Source: an uncultured Capnocytophaga sp.
GTDB lineage: Bacteria > Bacteroidota > Bacteroidia > Flavobacteriales > Flavobacteriaceae
Reading direction: 5' to 3'
Assembly: GCF_937936315.1 (NCBI RefSeq)
Contig: NZ_CALGWU010000055.1
Location: 1 to 41,837, forward strand
Length of the DNA stretch: 41,837 bases
The notes beneath the pieces are model-generated. The model was not told the origin of the DNA. It worked only from the letters and a program-made list of their open reading frames with translations, and searched no databases. Of the stretch, positions 30,260 to 40,100 are shown piece after piece. The first letter of the stretch is position 1; each line of letters opens with the position of its first letter. The translations under genes and the position numbers were made by a program.

Positions 30260-30658
30260 TTAGAGGTCTTCAAAATCAAGGTTGCGATAAGCACCATTCG
30301 TAACACCATTGGCAGCTCCATTAGTTCTTACGCCTTCCAATCGCTCGGCATATAGCTCTCTTTTAAAATCTTTTTGATGGCGTTCAGAGATTACTTCTTC
30401 TCCTTTTTCATCAAAAACATAAGCAGTCATTTCGTTCAAAATGTCTTTAAATAATTCAAAATCTTCTTTGTAGAGGTAGATTTTGTGTTTTTTGTAGTGT
30501 ACAGACCCATCGTCGTGCGTAAACTTCTTACTTTCAGTAATGGTCAAGTAATAATCATTAGCGCGTGTAGCCCTCACATCAAAGAAGTAAGTGCGCCTAC
30601 CCGCCCTTAGGACTTTTGAGAAAATCTCCTCATTGTCCAAAAATTCTTTTTCTTCCAT
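30260..30658 (-). CDS. DUF3276 / PUR-type nucleic-acid-binding protein
   Basis: A small cytosolic protein of 132 residues. It contains the DUF3276 block EIFSKVLRAGRRTYFFDVRA, then NDYYLTITESKKF and HKIYLYKEDFELFKDILNEM, a beta-beta-beta-alpha pattern like the PUR repeat that binds single-stranded nucleic acid. The C-terminus is Asn/Gly-rich (RTNGAANGVTNGAYRN). The family is common in Bacteroidota; its role is unknown, though structures of relatives resemble PUR-alpha. It is convergent with xerD. A weak hairpin (TCACTC...GAGTGA, 30209-30233) lies between them. Confidence 0.85.
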   Translation of the reverse strand: MEEKEFLDNEEIFSKVLRAGRRTYFFDVRATRANDYYLTITESKKFTHDDGSVHYKKHKIYLYKEDFELFKDILNEMTAYVFDEKGEEVISERHQKDFKRELYAERLEGVRTNGAANGVTNGAYRNLDFEDL

Positions 30659-30812
30659 TGTACGTACGTGTTTTTATTATTCGCGTACAAAAGTCTATAA
30701 ATAGAGAATACTATGCAAGTTTTTTAGCAATTATTTTATCTTTAAACCTATATTTTATTATAATTTTAACATATATACTGCTAATATAGCATTTAAACAT
30801 AAAGTTATTAAA

Positions 30813-30915
30813 AAGGTTTCAGGTGTCAGGGGACAGGTTTCAGGGGGCTGGGGTCAGGTATCTGGGGGCAAGAAGGAAACGATAACGACTAAAAACTAAC
30901 GACTAACTACTAAAC
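30813..30915. repeat. Compound degenerate repeat before the ABC exporter
   Basis: The first part (30813-30868) is built from TTTCAGGTGTCAGGGGACAGG-type units, the complement of CTGACC units. The second (30877-30915) is built from ACGACTAAAAACTAACGACTAAC units like those before macA. It fills much of the 299-base spacer 30659-30957, the longest in the window. The rest is AT-rich and, apart from the -7 box at 30932, I see nothing else in it. Confidence 0.62.
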
Positions 30916-30931
30916 TTTAATAATTATTTTG

Positions 30932-30939
30932 TACTTTTG
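30932..30939 (+). promoter_or_regulatory. -7 box of the ABC exporter gene
   Basis: TACTTTTG matches TAnnTTTG and lies 18 bases before the ATG at 30958. No clear TTTG lies 19-21 bases upstream. Confidence 0.55.
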
Positions 30940-30957
30940 CAGTCTTAAAAGAAAACA

Positions 30958-32709
30958 ATGTCCGAAAAAACATCACGCACTAAACATACATTTCATCAGT
31001 TATCACGCTTTGTAAAACCTTATCGAGGCGTATTTATAGCCGTCGCACTCTTTGCGGTACTTTCTTCTATTTTTTCAACGGCTCAGCCTTACCTCATAAA
31101 AGTAGCAATAGACGATTATATCACCCTTAAAAACTACGAAGGGCTGTTGCGCATCACCTATATATTAGTAGCCTTGCTCTGCGCCGAAGTGCTGATGCAA
31201 TTCCTATTTTCTTATTATTCTAACTGGCTGGGGCAAACCGTTATACGCGATATACGCGAAAAACTCTTCGCTCACTTGTTACGCCTGAAGATGCGATATT
31301 TCGATAAATCGTCAATTGGCGTACTGGTAACCCGTGCGGTGAACGATATGGAACGCATAGGTGAAATTTTCAGTTCAGGGCTTTTTGAGATGGCAAGCGA
31401 TGTGCTCAAAATGTTAGTTATCACCGTCGTAATGTTTGTAATCGATTGGAAATTAGCACTCATCAGCTATGCTACTATGCCACTAATTCTCTATTTCACT
31501 CGTTGGTTTCAGCGTTCTATGAATGCTGCTTTTGTGGAAGTGCGCAAAGAAGTGGCTAACCTCAATGCCTTTGTGCAGGAGCGCATTTCGGGCATCAAAG
31601 TGGTACAGCTTTTTGCCCAAGAGCGCGAAGAATTAGAAAACTTCAAGAAAATCAACGAGAAGCACAAGCAAGCGTGGCTCAAAACAATATGGTATAACTC
31701 TATCTTCTTCCCTATTGGCGACTTGTGTGTATCGATTACCATTGCCCTTATCGTGTGGTTTGGCGGACGACAAATCGTAGGCGATAATGTGTACGATTTA
31801 GGAAATATCTTCTTGTTTATACAACTCTCACAACAGCTTTTCCGCCCTATCAGGCATATCGCCGATAAGTTCAACACCTTGCAGATGGGTATCATCGCTT
31901 CCGATCGTGTGTTTGCTATTTTGGAAACTGAAAACGACTCGGAAACTGAAGGAGATAAGGAACTTACCGAAGTGAAAGGGGCTATCCAATTTAAAGATGT
32001 TCACTTTGAATATGTAGCAGGCGAAGAGATTTTGCACGGCATCAGTTTTGAAGTCAAAGAAGGCGAGACCATTGCTATTGTGGGGGCTACAGGTGCTGGA
32101 AAAACCACGATTACCAATTTGCTAAACCGATTTTACGACCTTAGCTCGGGTGCGATTTACATCGATGGGGTAAATATAGAGGAATACACCCTCAGTTCAT
32201 TGCGAAAACACATCGCCACTGTATTGCAAGATGTATTTTTGTTTGCTGATAGTGTGCTGAACAACATCACCCTGAAAAATCCTGCTATCACTGAGGAGGA
32301 AGTGATTGCAGCTGCTAAAAGCATAGGCGTTCACGATTTCTTGATGAGCTTACCCGAAGGTTATCACTACAATGTGAAAGAGCGCGGCACAATGCTTTCG
32401 GCAGGACAACGCCAGCTCATTGCTTTCTTGCGCGCTTATGTACACAAGCCACAGATACTCATTTTAGACGAGGCAACTTCATCAGTCGATTCTCATTCTG
32501 AACAACTTATACAAGAGGCTACCGATAAAATGACCAAAGGGCGCACTTCTATTATCATCGCCCACCGCCTTACAACGGTGAAAAAAGCCGACAAAATTAT
32601 TGTGTTAGACAAAGGAAGAATTGTAGAAACAGGTACTCACGAGGAGTTGCTACAAATAGAGAATGGTTACTACCGCAATTTGTACGAAGTGCAGTTCTTA
32701 GACGAATAA
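30958..32709 (+). CDS. ABC exporter with fused membrane and ATPase domains (MsbA-like)
   Basis: A half-size type IV ABC exporter of 583 residues. A six-helix membrane domain (about 20-320; FIAVALFAVLSSIFSTAQPY opens helix 1) is followed by the ATPase: Walker A near residues 376-384 (GATGAGKTT), Q-loop TVLQDVFLF, signature LSAGQRQL (an A in place of the more common G), Walker B ILILDEATSS and switch histidine in IIIAHRLTT. It acts as a dimer in the inner membrane. Substrate cannot be told: lipids, peptides and drugs are all possible for this family. The next gene (VIT-domain protein) starts 59 bases downstream. Confidence 0.92.
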   Translation: MSEKTSRTKHTFHQLSRFVKPYRGVFIAVALFAVLSSIFSTAQPYLIKVAIDDYITLKNYEGLLRITYILVALLCAEVLMQFLFSYYSNWLGQTVIRDIREKLFAHLLRLKMRYFDKSSIGVLVTRAVNDMERIGEIFSSGLFEMASDVLKMLVITVVMFVIDWKLALISYATMPLILYFTRWFQRSMNAAFVEVRKEVANLNAFVQERISGIKVVQLFAQEREELENFKKINEKHKQAWLKTIWYNSIFFPIGDLCVSITIALIVWFGGRQIVGDNVYDLGNIFLFIQLSQQLFRPIRHIADKFNTLQMGIIASDRVFAILETENDSETEGDKELTEVKGAIQFKDVHFEYVAGEEILHGISFEVKEGETIAIVGATGAGKTTITNLLNRFYDLSSGAIYIDGVNIEEYTLSSLRKHIATVLQDVFLFADSVLNNITLKNPAITEEEVIAAAKSIGVHDFLMSLPEGYHYNVKERGTMLSAGQRQLIAFLRAYVHKPQILILDEATSSVDSHSEQLIQEATDKMTKGRTSIIIAHRLTTVKKADKIIVLDKGRIVETGTHEELLQIENGYYRNLYEVQFLDE

Positions 32710-32768
32710 TTTTTTTGGTATATTGTTTGATTTACAGCTAATAAGTTTCATCAAAACATTGTTTAGTA

Positions 32769-35672
32769 ATGAAAATCAAACATTTTTTATCTTCAGCAGC
32801 TTTACTGCTTCCCTTAGCAATCACCGCACAGAAATCGGTAGTGCCCGAGGTGAAGGTAGTAAACGAACGCAATGCCAACCCGATGGTGTTGCAAGACCTC
32901 TCCATAGACATATTGGTCATAGGGCAAACAGCCGTTACCACTATGGAAATGACCTTCTACAACCCCAATACCCGCGTAATGGAAGGCGAGTTTCAGTTTC
33001 CTCTTGCCGACGGTCAGCAGGTGTCGCGCTTTGCCTTGGATATCAACGGCAAAATGCGCGAAGGAGTGGTGGTAGACAAAGCCTTAGGGCGCAAAGCCTT
33101 TGAGGACATAGTGCGCAGGGGTATAGACCCTGGTTTGTTAGAAAAAACAGAGGGCAATAACTTCAAAGCCCGCGTGTATCCTATGCCTGCCAAAGGCACT
33201 CGGCGTGTACTCATCGCCTTTGAACAAGAGCTACACGAGCGCGACGGACAGGATTATTACTTCTTGCCTATCACGGCTAACACCACCCTTAAAAACTTCA
33301 AAGTACGCACTGAGGTGGTATCGCGCTTTGTAAAAGCTGATATTCAAAACAGCTTGCAATTAGACTTCAAACAAGCGCGCAACAGCTATATCAGTGAGGT
33401 GAGCCAACAGAATTTTGCGCTCAACCAGAACATTGCGCTCACTTTCCCGAAAATTGAGAAACCGCAAAGCATTAGCGCTACTAAAGGCAACAAAACCTAT
33501 TGCTATGGCAATATCGCTTTGGCTACTGCCCAACCCAAAAACAGACCTACCCCTAAGGAAATAGGGCTTTTATGGGATGCATCACATTCGGCAGCCAATC
33601 GCGATAGAGCAAAAGAATTTGCTTTCTTAGAAAGCTATTTCAAGGAAGTAAAAGATGTGAAAGTCATTCTTAGCAGTTTCAATATTCGCTCTGACAAACC
33701 CCTTAGTTTTGAAGTGAAAAACGGCAATTGGCAAGCGCTGAAATCACATTTAGAAAGTCTGCCTTATGACGGTGCTACCGATGGCAATGCTATCAATTTC
33801 AGTCTTAAAGCCGATGAATTGCTCTTCTTTAGCGATGGCATTTTCAATTTTGGCAGTAAAGAATTTTCAGTAAAAGAAGTGGTAAAACAAGCTAAAACCC
33901 CTATAACAGTAGTCAATGCTTCGGCAGTTGCCAATACCCCAAAAATGCAATACCTCGCCAATGCTACGGGGGGTAGCTTTATAGATTTGACCACCCTCAC
34001 TACCGAGCAAGCACTAAAAGCAGCACAGACTATACCTTTCCAACTGCTGGATATAGAAGTGAAAAATGGCAAAATAGCCAATATTTTCCCACAGAAAGGT
34101 GCTACTATTAGCAAAGGAAATTTTACCCTTGCAGGAGAATTACAAACTAAAGAAGCTACTTTAGTACTTAGTTTTGGCTACCCTAAAAATGTAATACTAC
34201 AAAAAGAAATACATTTGGCAGCCAATCCCGATGCTTCGGAAAGTGAGTTTGACCTTTTACGCCGTATATGGGCAGAAAAACAAATTGCTCAATTAGAACG
34301 CGAAGGCGCTGAACAAAAACAAATAGACGCGGTAGGGCGTGAGTATGGCATTGTAACCGAAGGTAATTCACTTATCGTTTTAGAAACCGTAGAAGATTAT
34401 GTGCGCTACCGCATTACACCACCTAAAGAATTGCAAATGGAATACTCCAAACGTTTGGCTAACCAAGAAAAACAAAAAGAAGATAGTGCTAAACGCATTT
34501 TAGAGAATGTGATAGCACAATCAGCTGAACAATCTAAATGGTGGAATACCCAATATCCTCTCAAAGATAGTAAATCCAAAAATAAAGCGGTAATTATGGA
34601 AGAAGTGGTATATCCTATAGATAATAATGCTATTGCCGATGTCGCTGCTGTAGAAGCACCTTCAATGGAACGCAGTGCAAGTAAAGAGGTTAGCAGTAAT
34701 GCGATGGCAAAAAGAGCCACTGCTCCACGTAGCACACCAGCACCTGCTTCTGTTCCTACTTCTAAAATAGAACTCAATGCCTATAACCCCGATACCCCTT
34801 ATTTAAAGGTAATGCAGTACACTGAGGAAAGTAAAGCTGTAGAAACCTATTACAAATTGAAAAAAGAATACGGCAATACTCCGTCCTTCTATGTGGATGT
34901 AGCCGATTATTTCTTCAAGAAAGGCAATCATGAGCAAGCTATTTTGGTAGTATCTAATTTAGCGGAACTCAGTTTAGACGATCCACAATTGTTGCGTATG
35001 TTAGGCTATAAACTCAGCAACTACAGTGCTAAAAAAGAAGCGGTACAAGTGTTCCGCAAAGTAGCCCAATTGCGCGAAGAAGAACCCCAATCATTCCGTG
35101 ATTTAGGTTTAGCCTTAGCTGAAGACGCTCAGTACAACGAGGCAGCAAAAAATCTTTATAGAGTAGTTACAAATGAGTGGAGCAGTCGCTTTGGTGATGT
35201 ACAACTCGTTACCCTCAACGACCTCAACAGTCTTATTGCACGCCACCAAGGCATAGACGTAAGTTATATCGACAAGCATTTGCTCAAAAAAGAACCCGTA
35301 GATGTACGTGTAGTACTCTCTTGGGACACCGATAATTGTGATATGGACTTATGGGTAACCGACCCTAAAGACGAGAAATGTTATTATCAAAACACACTCA
35401 CTTACCTCGGTGGTAAAATATCACATGATGTTACCCAAGGTTATGGACCAGAAGAGTTTATGCTCAAGAAAGCAGAAAATGGGAAATACAAAGTACAAGT
35501 GGATTACTTTGGCACTCACTCACAAAAGCAATTGATGCCCGTGAGTTTGCGCATTACTTTCTACACACACTTTGGTACTCCACAGCAAAAACAAGAAGAA
35601 ACTACCGTACGCCTCAGCAATGCTAAAGAAGTGATTGAAGTAGGAGCTTTTCAGGTAACAGGTAACAAATAA
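32769..35672 (+). CDS. Secreted VIT-VWA-TPR-DUF2135 protein
   Basis: A large secreted or periplasmic protein of 967 residues with a signal peptide (MKIKHFLSSAALLLPLAITAQ). Domains in order: a VIT domain (about 25-155, with MTFYNPNTRVMEGEFQFPLA and YPMPAKGTRRVLIAFEQEL); a von Willebrand A-like domain (about 263-420) with an intact metal site, D270-x-S-x-S in LLWDASHSA, T337 in GATDG and D356 in FFSDG; a Ser/Ala-rich linker (630-665); TPR-like helices (about 700-800, ILVVSNLAELSLDDPQLLRM); and a C-terminal DUF2135 domain (about 845-965, SWDTDNCDMDLWVTDPKDEK). Such proteins are thought to mediate adhesion or assembly, but no function is proven. The gene is 59 bases behind the ABC exporter gene, which suggests a link. 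Confidence 0.88.
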   Translation: MKIKHFLSSAALLLPLAITAQKSVVPEVKVVNERNANPMVLQDLSIDILVIGQTAVTTMEMTFYNPNTRVMEGEFQFPLADGQQVSRFALDINGKMREGVVVDKALGRKAFEDIVRRGIDPGLLEKTEGNNFKARVYPMPAKGTRRVLIAFEQELHERDGQDYYFLPITANTTLKNFKVRTEVVSRFVKADIQNSLQLDFKQARNSYISEVSQQNFALNQNIALTFPKIEKPQSISATKGNKTYCYGNIALATAQPKNRPTPKEIGLLWDASHSAANRDRAKEFAFLESYFKEVKDVKVILSSFNIRSDKPLSFEVKNGNWQALKSHLESLPYDGATDGNAINFSLKADELLFFSDGIFNFGSKEFSVKEVVKQAKTPITVVNASAVANTPKMQYLANATGGSFIDLTTLTTEQALKAAQTIPFQLLDIEVKNGKIANIFPQKGATISKGNFTLAGELQTKEATLVLSFGYPKNVILQKEIHLAANPDASESEFDLLRRIWAEKQIAQLEREGAEQKQIDAVGREYGIVTEGNSLIVLETVEDYVRYRITPPKELQMEYSKRLANQEKQKEDSAKRILENVIAQSAEQSKWWNTQYPLKDSKSKNKAVIMEEVVYPIDNNAIADVAAVEAPSMERSASKEVSSNAMAKRATAPRSTPAPASVPTSKIELNAYNPDTPYLKVMQYTEESKAVETYYKLKKEYGNTPSFYVDVADYFFKKGNHEQAILVVSNLAELSLDDPQLLRMLGYKLSNYSAKKEAVQVFRKVAQLREEEPQSFRDLGLALAEDAQYNEAAKNLYRVVTNEWSSRFGDVQLVTLNDLNSLIARHQGIDVSYIDKHLLKKEPVDVRVVLSWDTDNCDMDLWVTDPKDEKCYYQNTLTYLGGKISHDVTQGYGPEEFMLKKAENGKYKVQVDYFGTHSQKQLMPVSLRITFYTHFGTPQQKQEETTVRLSNAKEVIEVGAFQVTGNK

Positions 35673-35694
35673 CAGAGAACAAGTAATAGAGAAC

Positions 35695-35724
35695 AAAAAA
35701 AGCGAGGTTTTCACCTCGCTTTTT
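35695..35724. terminator. Bidirectional terminator between VIT gene and ompA-like gene
   Basis: AAAAAAAGCGAGGT (35695-35708) pairs with ACCTCGCTTTTT (35713-35724). It is preceded by a run of GTAACA/GTAATAGA-type units (35654-35694) like the spacer repeats elsewhere. Confidence 0.9.
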
Positions 35725-35761
35725 AGTAATTCTTATTTTTAAGTTCAAATTATCTAAATAA

Positions 35762-36928
35762 TTACTCAACAATATTAGCGATACTTACGCGGTTCCAATC
35801 TGGTTCGCTGAACATATCACCGATACCATTACCTTCAGCTTGGATTCTATCAGCTGAGATTTTGTAACGGTTTACTAAGAGAGTTTTAACAGCTTCAGCA
35901 CGAGCAGCGGCTAATTTTTTGTTTTTCTCTAAGTCACCTTCAGGAGAAGCATAACCTTTGATAACCACTTTAGTGTCAGAGTGTTTTTTAAGGTAAGAAG
36001 CGATACGCTCTACGTTAGGCAATTGAGAAGCTTCGATAGTAGTTTTAGCTACACGGAAAGTAACTACAGATTCCAAAGTTTTTTTGTTTTTAGTAACAAC
36101 TTTCTCAACTACTTCAGGTTTTTTGTTACGAGCAGCTTCTAACTCATCTTGCAAGTTTTTGATTTGTTTTTGGTTATCAGCTAATTGTTTGTTTTTGCTG
36201 TTCAACTCATCACGAAGTCTTGCTAACTCACCGCTGTTATCAGGAGCTTGAGCAGCTGTAGTGAAGTGGTGAGCTCCATTGCTACCTTTGAAACGGTAAA
36301 CCACACCAGCAGTTACTTGAGTGAATGAATTGTGGATGTTCAAGCTATTCTGTGAATTTTGTGCAGGAGTATCAACACCATAAACAAGTGCTGGACTAAT
36401 TTTAATACCCCAAGCTTTGCTTTCACCTAAATTGAACAACAAGTTAGAACCAAATTGAGCTGTCATTTTATTACTTGGATAAAATTCACGAGTGTTCACA
36501 TTAGGAATAATGTTTTGAACATAAGCGTGCATCCAACCTAAACCAGCAAAACCTTCTACTTCAAAGAAACGAGGGGTTCCTTTGTAACCAGCAATAAGGT
36601 TGCTCAAGTTTACAGTACCTACCAAACTTACATTAGTTTCGTCGATAAAGTTGTTGAAAGCAGGATTGTTGTCATAATCTACTGGACGTACATACGCCAT
36701 ACCTTCAACGCCTAAACGGAACGCTGGAGAGATTTGTTTACCTATCTCGGCTCCAAAAGTGGCACGTGTGTTTTTGATGAAGGCTTCACGGGTAGTCCAA
36801 GAGAATCCACCACCTTTAACACCTACTTGCCAGTTGTCAAAAAATTTGCTTTTACTTAGCATTTCTTGTGCATTAGCACTTACAAAAGTTGCAACGATAG
36901 CTGCAACGCTTAAAAGAGTTCTTTTCAT
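35762..36928 (-). CDS. OmpA-family outer membrane protein
   Basis: A 388-residue protein with signal peptide MKRTLLSVAAIVATFVSANAQ. An N-terminal beta-barrel-like region (about 30-215; GFAGLGWMHAYVQN, SPALVYGVDT) is followed by a coiled coil (about 230-275, ELARLRDELNSKNKQLADNQ). The C-terminal OmpA peptidoglycan-binding domain (about 285-388) has VVIKGYASPEGDLEKNKKLAAARA and the usual NVERIASYLKKH. It probably links the outer membrane to peptidoglycan. The gene stands alone between a strong terminator and a promoter at about 36976. Confidence 0.93.
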   Translation of the reverse strand: MKRTLLSVAAIVATFVSANAQEMLSKSKFFDNWQVGVKGGGFSWTTREAFIKNTRATFGAEIGKQISPAFRLGVEGMAYVRPVDYDNNPAFNNFIDETNVSLVGTVNLSNLIAGYKGTPRFFEVEGFAGLGWMHAYVQNIIPNVNTREFYPSNKMTAQFGSNLLFNLGESKAWGIKISPALVYGVDTPAQNSQNSLNIHNSFTQVTAGVVYRFKGSNGAHHFTTAAQAPDNSGELARLRDELNSKNKQLADNQKQIKNLQDELEAARNKKPEVVEKVVTKNKKTLESVVTFRVAKTTIEASQLPNVERIASYLKKHSDTKVVIKGYASPEGDLEKNKKLAAARAEAVKTLLVNRYKISADRIQAEGNGIGDMFSEPDWNRVSIANIVE

Positions 36929-36975
36929 ATAAAAATAAAATTAAAAAAAAACTTATTCACGATTAATATTGAGGG

Positions 36976-36983
36976 CAAATGTA
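36976..36983 (-). promoter_or_regulatory. -7 box of the ompA-like gene
   Basis: On the minus strand TACATTTG matches TAnnTTTG, 47 bases before the ATG at 36928. The -33 element is weak (TGTG at N20). The spacer 36929-37195 also contains a weak stem (AAA-CTCT ... AGAGTTT, 37130-37153) that might terminate the RND operon. Confidence 0.5.
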
Positions 36984-37195
36984 TGGCTATTTTTTATATC
37001 CACCACATTTTTGAGTTACAAAAATAGCTTACATTCTTATTTTTAACTTTTTCTTTACACTTTAGATAGTAAAATCTTATATTTTTGTTAAAATTTTTTA
37101 TACCCTAAGAGATATAAAATTTATTTCTTAAACACTCTGTTGTCGGAGAGTTTCTATCAAAGGGAAGAATCTATAAAATTAAATCCACAATGACA

Positions 37196-40100
37196 TTAAT
37201 ATTCATCGGTTGGGTTTACAAAAATTTCATCAACTTTATGGCGATAACCACTTATGCGCTCTTGCAAATCTTGGAAAATCACAAAAAGTACAGGTATGAC
37301 TATCAATCCAAAAAAAGTACCTATCAACTGTCCTACCGCAGCTCCTGTAGCTACTGAGCGGTTACCTTCAGCACCTACTCCTGAGGCAAATACTAATGGC
37401 ATCAAACCAACGATGAAAGCGAAAGAGGTCATCAAGATAGGACGCAAACGCGCCATAGCAGCATTGATAGCTGCTTTAGATAGGCTTTCACCCATACGGC
37501 GGCGTTGTACCGCAAACTCTACTATCAGGATAGCGTTTTTAGCCAAAAGTCCCATTAACATAATAAGAGAGATTTGGAAATAAATATTGTTTTCCAATCC
37601 GAAAAGCCACTGTCCTAAATAAGCTCCAAAGATACCAAAAGGCAATGAGAAGAGCACTGATAATGGTAATAGGTAACTCTCATACTGTGCTGAAAGGATA
37701 AAATAAGTAAACACCAAGCTGAGTAAGAAAATGAGTATGGTTTGTGAGCCTGCGGTTTGTTCTTCACGTGTCAAACCTGTATAATCAATACTATAATTAG
37801 CGTTGAGGGTTTTGGCAGCTACCTCTTGTACTGCTGTAAGGGCATCACCCGTACTATAAGCAGGGTTATTCTGAGCCGAAATAGATACCGAAGTAAATAG
37901 GTTGTAACGGCTGAGTGATTGAGGTCCAAAGGTACGTGTGAGCGTTACAAACTCGGTAATAGGCGCCATTGTGCCACTACCTGTTTTTACAAATAAGTTG
38001 TTGAGACTATTGAGGTCTTTACGCGCTTCGGGCAACGATTGTACCATTACGCGGTATTGCTTTCCGTAGAGGGTAAAGTCGGTAGCGTAAAAACCACCTA
38101 TGTAATTCTGTAAGGTAGAGAGAATTGTACTCACTGTAATACCCGATTGCATAGCGCGTTCCACATTGATATCCATTTGGTATTGAGGGTAATTCACGTT
38201 GAATGAGGTTTGAGCGAATTGTATTTCGGGGCGTTGCATCAAAGCACCTAAAAATTGTTGTGCATTTTTGTTCACCTCACTGATATCACTTCCGGATTTA
38301 TCCAAGAGCACAAACGATACCCCACCACCTATACCAAAACCAGGTACTGAAGGCGGTTGGAAGAAAATCACATTAGCATCTTTGACACTTGCTACAGCTC
38401 CAAAGGCGCGCATTATAATACTTTGTATATCTTGTCCGGGTTGTTTAGAACGTTCGGCAAAAGGTTTCAGTTTGAAAAAGCCCATACCATTGTTACTACC
38501 TTCGCCCGAAATCATACCACGTCCCGTTACTAAGGTAACATTTTCCACTCCTGGGATATTGGAAAGATTTTCGTTTACCTCACGCATAATATTGGCGACA
38601 CGTTCCATAGAGGCACCAGGAATCATTGATACATCCATCATCACAAAGCCTTGGTCTTCATTGGGTACAAACCCCGATTTCATACTTTTATTGGCAAAAT
38701 AGATACCACCTCCTGCTAAGAGTAAAAGCACCAAGGTTACCCATTTGTGACGAAGGAAGAAAGTAAAAGTTTGCCCATATTTATGCGTAGCGGCATTGAA
38801 AGCTATATTAAACTTGTGGAAGAACTTGCCAAACCACGATTTTTCTTCGTACTGCTTATCACCGTGAGGTTTGAGGAAGAGCGAGCAAAGTACTGGACTG
38901 AGAGTGAGCGCATTGATTGCTGAAATCACGATAGCTACAATAAGGGTTACCCCAAATTGTTTGTAGAACACCCCCGTAGTACCGCCCATAAAGGTTACTG
39001 GCACAAACACTGCTGCCATTACCAAAGTGATAGAAATAATCGCTCCTGTAATCTCGTTCATAGCCGAAATGGTAGCAGGTTTTGCTTTCTCGTGAGTTTG
39101 CTCCATCTTGGCGTGCACCGCCTCAACGACCACTATGGCATCGTCTACCACTATACCAATAGCCAACACTAGTGCAAAGAGGGTGAGCATATTGATAGAA
39201 TAACCAAAGAGGTTCAAGAAGAAGAAAGTACCCACGATAGACACTGGCACCGCAATAGCAGGAATGAGCGTAGAGCGGAAGTCTTGCAAGAAAATATACA
39301 CTACCAAGAACACTAACAAGAAAGCCTCCAAGAGGGTAGACACCACTTTAGAAATGGCAGCATCTAAGAACGTATTAGCGTTGTAGTTGATACTATAAGT
39401 AATCCCCTCGGGCAAAGAAGGTTTTAGTTCTTCTAAGAGTTTTTCTATATTTTGGATAATTTCGTGAGCATTAGAGCCTGGGGTTTGGGAAATACCCATA
39501 GCCACCGCAGGACGACCTTTGCTTTCAGAAAATCCTGTATAGCCGAGGGCATCGAGTTCTACCGTAGCCACATCTTTGAGGCGAAGTACACGTCCGCCAT
39601 CTAAGGCTTTGAGTACTATATTCTCATATTCAGACACTTGAGTGTATTTTCCTTTGTACTTAATCACATATTCATAGCTACTACCGCTATTTTGCCCCAA
39701 AGTACCTGCAGCTGCTTCTTTACTTTGAGCTGAAATTGCAGCAGTTACCTCCGTAGGGTTGAGACCGTATGCTTGGAGTTTTTGCGGATTGATCCAAACG
39801 CGCATAGAATAGGTTTTACCTCCAAAAGCACTGGCATCCCCTACCCCACTGATACGTTTGATTGCAGGAATCACATTGATGCTCAAATAGTTTTGCAAGA
39901 ACACATCGTCTAACTCTTTATTTTCGGAAAAGAAGCTGAGGAACATCAGGTTACCTGAACTCTGCTTGCGAACGGTTACCCCCGATTGGGTTACCTCCGA
40001 TGGCAAAATAGAGTTGGCACGCGACACCGCATTTTGCACGTTTACTGCTGCAATATCACCATTGGTGCCTTGTTTGAAATACACAGTAATATTTGCTGAA

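Noticed and set aside
37130..37153. Terminator of the RND operon
   Set aside because: The stem is short with a two-base bulge and no clear T-run; mentioned only as a possibility.
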